From Chryseobacterium taichungense (GTDB taxonomy: Bacteria > Bacteroidota > Bacteroidia > Flavobacteriales > Weeksellaceae), in the NCBI RefSeq assembly GCF_900109935.1, contig NZ_FOBV01000008.1:124001-188000 (forward strand): 64,000 bases of DNA, written 5' to 3'. The notes under the pieces are model-generated. The model had not been told where the DNA came from. It worked only from the letters and a program-made list of their open reading frames with translations, and did no database searches. Positions 61,667 through 64,000 of this stretch are shown here, piece by piece (the stretch's first letter is position 1; each line of letters starts with the position of its first letter). The position numbers and the translations under genes are program-made.

Positions 61667-62434
61667 TTACAATTTAACTATCTTTAAAAACTCCTCCATA
61701 AACTGGTCGAGTCGGCATAATATCATCAACTTCGGGTCTGCCGGCAGTAATGTCGAACGGAAAACTGTTTTGGCGACTGTCTCCCCTTCTTTACGAAATC
61801 GCTTACTGTCGGTAATGGAGGTTTCCATTAATTGAAGTCCCAGATCTTTGATTACCTTACTGTAATTTTTGTACAATGGGGTTTTCTCCCTGCCGTCGAC
61901 CTGGTTCCAGAACAGCTGTATGCTTTTGATCTCGGTATTCTTTTTCTTCATCAGGACATTGGTCAGGACATCCGTAAAACTCAGGGTGCTTTCAAGAACG
62001 ACCCTATCCGCGGTTATGGGTGAAAAAATATAGTGCACATTGACAAGTGTACTCAAGATTCCAGCGGTGTTGACCGTACCAGGCAGGTCTAGAAAAACTA
62101 CATCCGGTGCAACTTCCGAATTATCCACATACATTTTTATCTCTTCCAAGACCGTATCGGTCTTGCTTTGGAAAACGGGATAGGCTTTTTTATTAATGGT
62201 TGTAAACTGTTTATGGGCCATTTTCTTCAACACCTCATTTTGCATCACAGTTTTAAGATCTCTCTCCCTCATCTGTATCAGACTGTATTGCGGAAAATCA
62301 CAGTCGAATATAGCGACATTGTATCCCATCCGGTAATGTAGGATACTTGCGATCAATGTGGTGAAAGTGCTTTTACCAACCCCTCCTTTTTGAGTCGAAA
62401 AAGCAATGATTGTTGGTTGCTTTTTTGTTTCCAT
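61667..62434 (-). CDS. traA: ParA-family ATPase TraA
   Basis: 255 residues with the deviant Walker A STQKGGVGKSTFTT (residues 14-27, with two Lys) and Walker B VVFLDLPGTV. It is a MinD/ParA-type ATPase, first gene of the minus-strand tra set. TraA-type proteins are thought to aid element maintenance or to direct the transfer machinery. It sits next to a repeat-rich region (62578-62722), which may be its partner's binding site. Confidence 0.88.
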   Translation of the reverse strand: METKKQPTIIAFSTQKGGVGKSTFTTLIASILHYRMGYNVAIFDCDFPQYSLIQMRERDLKTVMQNEVLKKMAHKQFTTINKKAYPVFQSKTDTVLEEIKMYVDNSEVAPDVVFLDLPGTVNTAGILSTLVNVHYIFSPITADRVVLESTLSFTDVLTNVLMKKKNTEIKSIQLFWNQVDGREKTPLYKNYSKVIKDLGLQLMETSITDSKRFRKEGETVAKTVFRSTLLPADPKLMILCRLDQFMEEFLKIVKL

Positions 62435-62577
62435 TTTTTTGATTTTTTAGTTGAACATTAGTTTATAACACTTCTTGAATGAAAGATGGCGGGCAGGATT
62501 CAGCTACATCACGCTCTCCTGAGATCTTGCACAGCAGAAAGTGGATCTGACTGCAATAATGAAGATCATCCTTCAAT

Positions 62578-62722
62578 CAGTCAGTCAATCAGTCAGTCCG
62601 GCTTTCCTGAAATGATCCCGTACTTCCTTCAGGATATAATTCCTGACAGATCCCTATCCTATCTGAATTCCTGATGTCCGGAAAGCTTGAATTCCTGAAT
62701 TCTGGAATGCTTGACTTCAGGA
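62578..62722. repeat. Short direct and inverted repeats upstream of traA
   Basis: CAGT is repeated in CAGTCAGTCAATCAGTCAGT (62578-62597). TTCCTGA occurs at 62604, 62640, 62668 and 62692, and its reverse form TTCAGGA at about 62628 and 62716. These repeats look like binding sites (iterons) for a DNA-binding protein of the maintenance or transfer system. Confidence 0.55.
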
Positions 62723-62980
62723 ACTCAAACAATTTTGCCATACATCAGTCCTGCCAACTTTCTGGTACAAATAAATAACATCAGGCTGCACCCATCTTCC
62801 AAGTGGTTGTCTTTATCTTTCAATGGTTTTGTTTGGCTTTATGAACTTTAGAGTGTCTCTGAAGCATTGTCATTTAATTTGTGAAAGCTTCGGTGACTTG
62901 TTTGAAGTTCTGCACTATTAGGCAGAGAAAGAATCTTTAATAATGGATTGATTCCATTGTATTTTGGATTTATCCTTTCA

Positions 62981-63046
62981 CCCGAAAGGGGCAAGTTGTG
63001 TTTTGAGCATCTCGAAACGTTTTCGGATGCTGAAAACAACTTGCCC
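62981..63046. other. Structured inverted repeat before mobA, probable oriT
   Basis: CCCGAAAGGG (62981-62990) is a small GAAA-loop hairpin. It is followed by a large imperfect stem: GGGCAAGTTGT (62989-62999) pairs with ACAACTTGCCC (63036-63046), inside it AGCATC pairs with GATGCT, and inside that CGAAA pairs with TTTCG. Nested perfect blocks over 58 bases just upstream of the mobilisation genes are what is expected of an origin of transfer recognised by a relaxase. The nick site is not assigned. Confidence 0.6.
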
Positions 63047-63097
63047 TTGCAGGGGGCTGTGAAAACGATCTCCGAAGTCGATGTTTTATAAAATAAA

Positions 63098-63541
63098 ATG
63101 GTGGTTATGAATGATCAAAATAATAAGAAAACACGAAAAACAGGTCGTCGCCCTAAGGCTGATCCTGCTAAGAATCGTTATACGATCTCTTTTAATGAAG
63201 TAGAACACTCAAGGTTTCTTGAACTTTTTGACCAATCAGGAATGACTGTCAAAGCTCATTTTATAACCTCCTGTATTTTCGAAAAGACGGTAAAGACTGT
63301 GAAGTTGGATAAAGGAACTATTGATTTTTATATGAGACTGACCTCATTTCACAGCCAGTTTCGTTCGGTAGGCGTAAATTATAATCAATCGGTAAAACTT
63401 CTTTACACTCATTTTTCTGAAAAAAAAGCGTCGGCTTTACTTTTTAAACTGGAAAAACAGGCGCTGGAAATGATCGCGATATTCAAGAAAGTAATTCAAT
63501 TGACCGAAGAATTTAATCAAAAACATCTAAAAAACGAATGA
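63098..63541 (+). CDS. mobA: Mobilisation accessory protein MobA
   Basis: 147 residues; a second ATG at 63107 is also possible. A basic N-terminus (KKTRKTGRRPKADPAKNR) leads into a ribbon-helix-helix-like region (YTISFNEVEHSRFLELF) and a helical tail. This is the relaxosome accessory protein (MobA/MobC type) that binds oriT and places the relaxase. It is directly upstream of the relaxase gene and 51 bases after the probable oriT. Confidence 0.85.
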   Translation: MVVMNDQNNKKTRKTGRRPKADPAKNRYTISFNEVEHSRFLELFDQSGMTVKAHFITSCIFEKTVKTVKLDKGTIDFYMRLTSFHSQFRSVGVNYNQSVKLLYTHFSEKKASALLFKLEKQALEMIAIFKKVIQLTEEFNQKHLKNE

Positions 63542-63545
63542 TAAG

Positions 63546-64000
63546 ATGATTGCTAAAATCGGAAGAAGCAGCAATTTGTTCGGTACATTGTCCTACAATA
63601 ATATGAAAATTGAAAAGGAGAAAGGAGAAATTCTGCTGACCAACAAAATGATCGAAACAGCTAATGGACAATATACTGTAGTTCAGCTGGCAAAATCATT
63701 TGAACCTTACCTTTTGGCGAATCGAAATACAGAAAAACTTACCCTGCATATTTCTTTAAATCCAGATCCTAAAGACGTAGTTTCTGATGAGAAATACAGA
63801 CAAATGGCTCAGCAATATATGCAGGAAATGGGCTATGGCGAACAGCCGTTTGTTGTATTTAAACATACGGATATAGACCGAAGCCATATTCATATTGTTT
63901 CAATCTGTGTGGATGAAGAGGGAAGAAAGATCTCTGACACATTCGAAAAGGTCCGTTCGATGAAAGTATGCCGGGAACTGGAGGAGCAATTCGGATTAAT
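63546..64000 (+). CDS. mobB: Relaxase MobB, N-terminal part (cut by window end)
   Basis: 151 codons are visible from the ATG at 63546 (MIAKIGRSSN), 4 bases after the mobA stop. The relaxase motif with histidines is FKHTDIDRSHIHIVS, the H-x-D-x-D-R-x-H-I-H pattern that binds the metal in MobP-type relaxases, and the LTLHISLNPDP block before it is usual. The catalytic Tyr should be near the N-terminus. The protein nicks the element at oriT and pilots the strand into the recipient. The frame continues beyond the window. Confidence 0.9.
   Translation, partial: MIAKIGRSSNLFGTLSYNNMKIEKEKGEILLTNKMIETANGQYTVVQLAKSFEPYLLANRNTEKLTLHISLNPDPKDVVSDEKYRQMAQQYMQEMGYGEQPFVVFKHTDIDRSHIHIVSICVDEEGRKISDTFEKVRSMKVCRELEEQFGL

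Larger units (their letters stand above)
62435..63097. other. Transfer-control region between traA and mobA
   Basis: 663 bases without a credible gene. It has the repeat cluster described at 62578-62722, then unremarkable sequence, then the structured region at 62981-63046. A divergent promoter pair for traA and mobA is expected here, although no exact TTG/TAnnTTTG pair was identified. Confidence 0.6.

Noticed and set aside
62486..62674. A 62-codon frame in the transfer-control region
   Set aside because: It is formed by the CAGT and TTCCTGA repeats and gives a low-complexity peptide (ISQSISQS). The repeats explain it better as DNA sites.

Overview
The window looks like a chromosome of a Flavobacteriia species, most likely Chryseobacterium or a close relative. 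Grounds: strong A+T bias, Bacteroidota-type promoters (TTG, about 20 bases, TAnnTTTG), a SusC-like TonB receptor, a full Bacteroidota-type (CTnDOT-like) tra set, and CzcA-TolC fusion and ACR3-type ars operons typical of that group. No rRNA, tRNA or CRISPR was recognised.

Layout. 1-4.6 kb: two outer-membrane protein genes on the minus strand. 4.9-31.0 kb: an accessory island built as consecutive cargo cassettes separated by copies of one degenerate direct repeat (R0 about 4.96 kb, R1 about 16.6 kb, R2 about 20.2 kb, R3 about 30.8 kb). The repeat includes the 3' end of a small gene that follows a large serine recombinase. Cassette R0-R1 is a defence module: a minus-strand operon of GajA-like OLD nuclease, GajB-like UvrD helicase and a Shedu (DUF4263) nuclease; a plus-strand STAND-type NTPase with a nuclease-like N-terminus plus a ParB-like small protein; and the frameshifted recombinase. 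Cassette R1-R2 is an arsenic operon (arsR, DUF6428, arsN, arsenate reductase, ACR3). Cassette R2-R3 is heavy-metal efflux: ZntA-like ATPase, bestrophin, ICMT-like methyltransferase, CzcB, CzcA fused to a TolC-like part, and a DUF6660 protein. A 29-codon remnant of the Shedu gene beside R2 shows that a related defence cassette once sat there.

31-43.3 kb looks like ordinary chromosome: DUF305 protein, DapB-like reductase, an AcrAB-TolC-type efflux operon, APC permease, NhaA and a DUF389 membrane protein. 43.4-44.7 kb holds a compact DprA-like plus phosphoribosyltransferase pair behind a dyad-containing promoter.

45-64 kb is part of an integrative conjugative element: SSB, DUF932, RadC-like protein and a D12-class adenine methylase, then traQ, O, N, M, L, K, J, I, G, F and E on the minus strand, then traD, a DUF3408 (TraB-like) gene and traA, then a repeat-rich and strongly structured region (probable oriT) leading to mobA and the start of the relaxase gene. 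A second complete ars operon, facing the other way and with the same gene order as the first, is inserted between traD and traE, so it splits the transfer operon. The integrase and both ends of this element are not visible.
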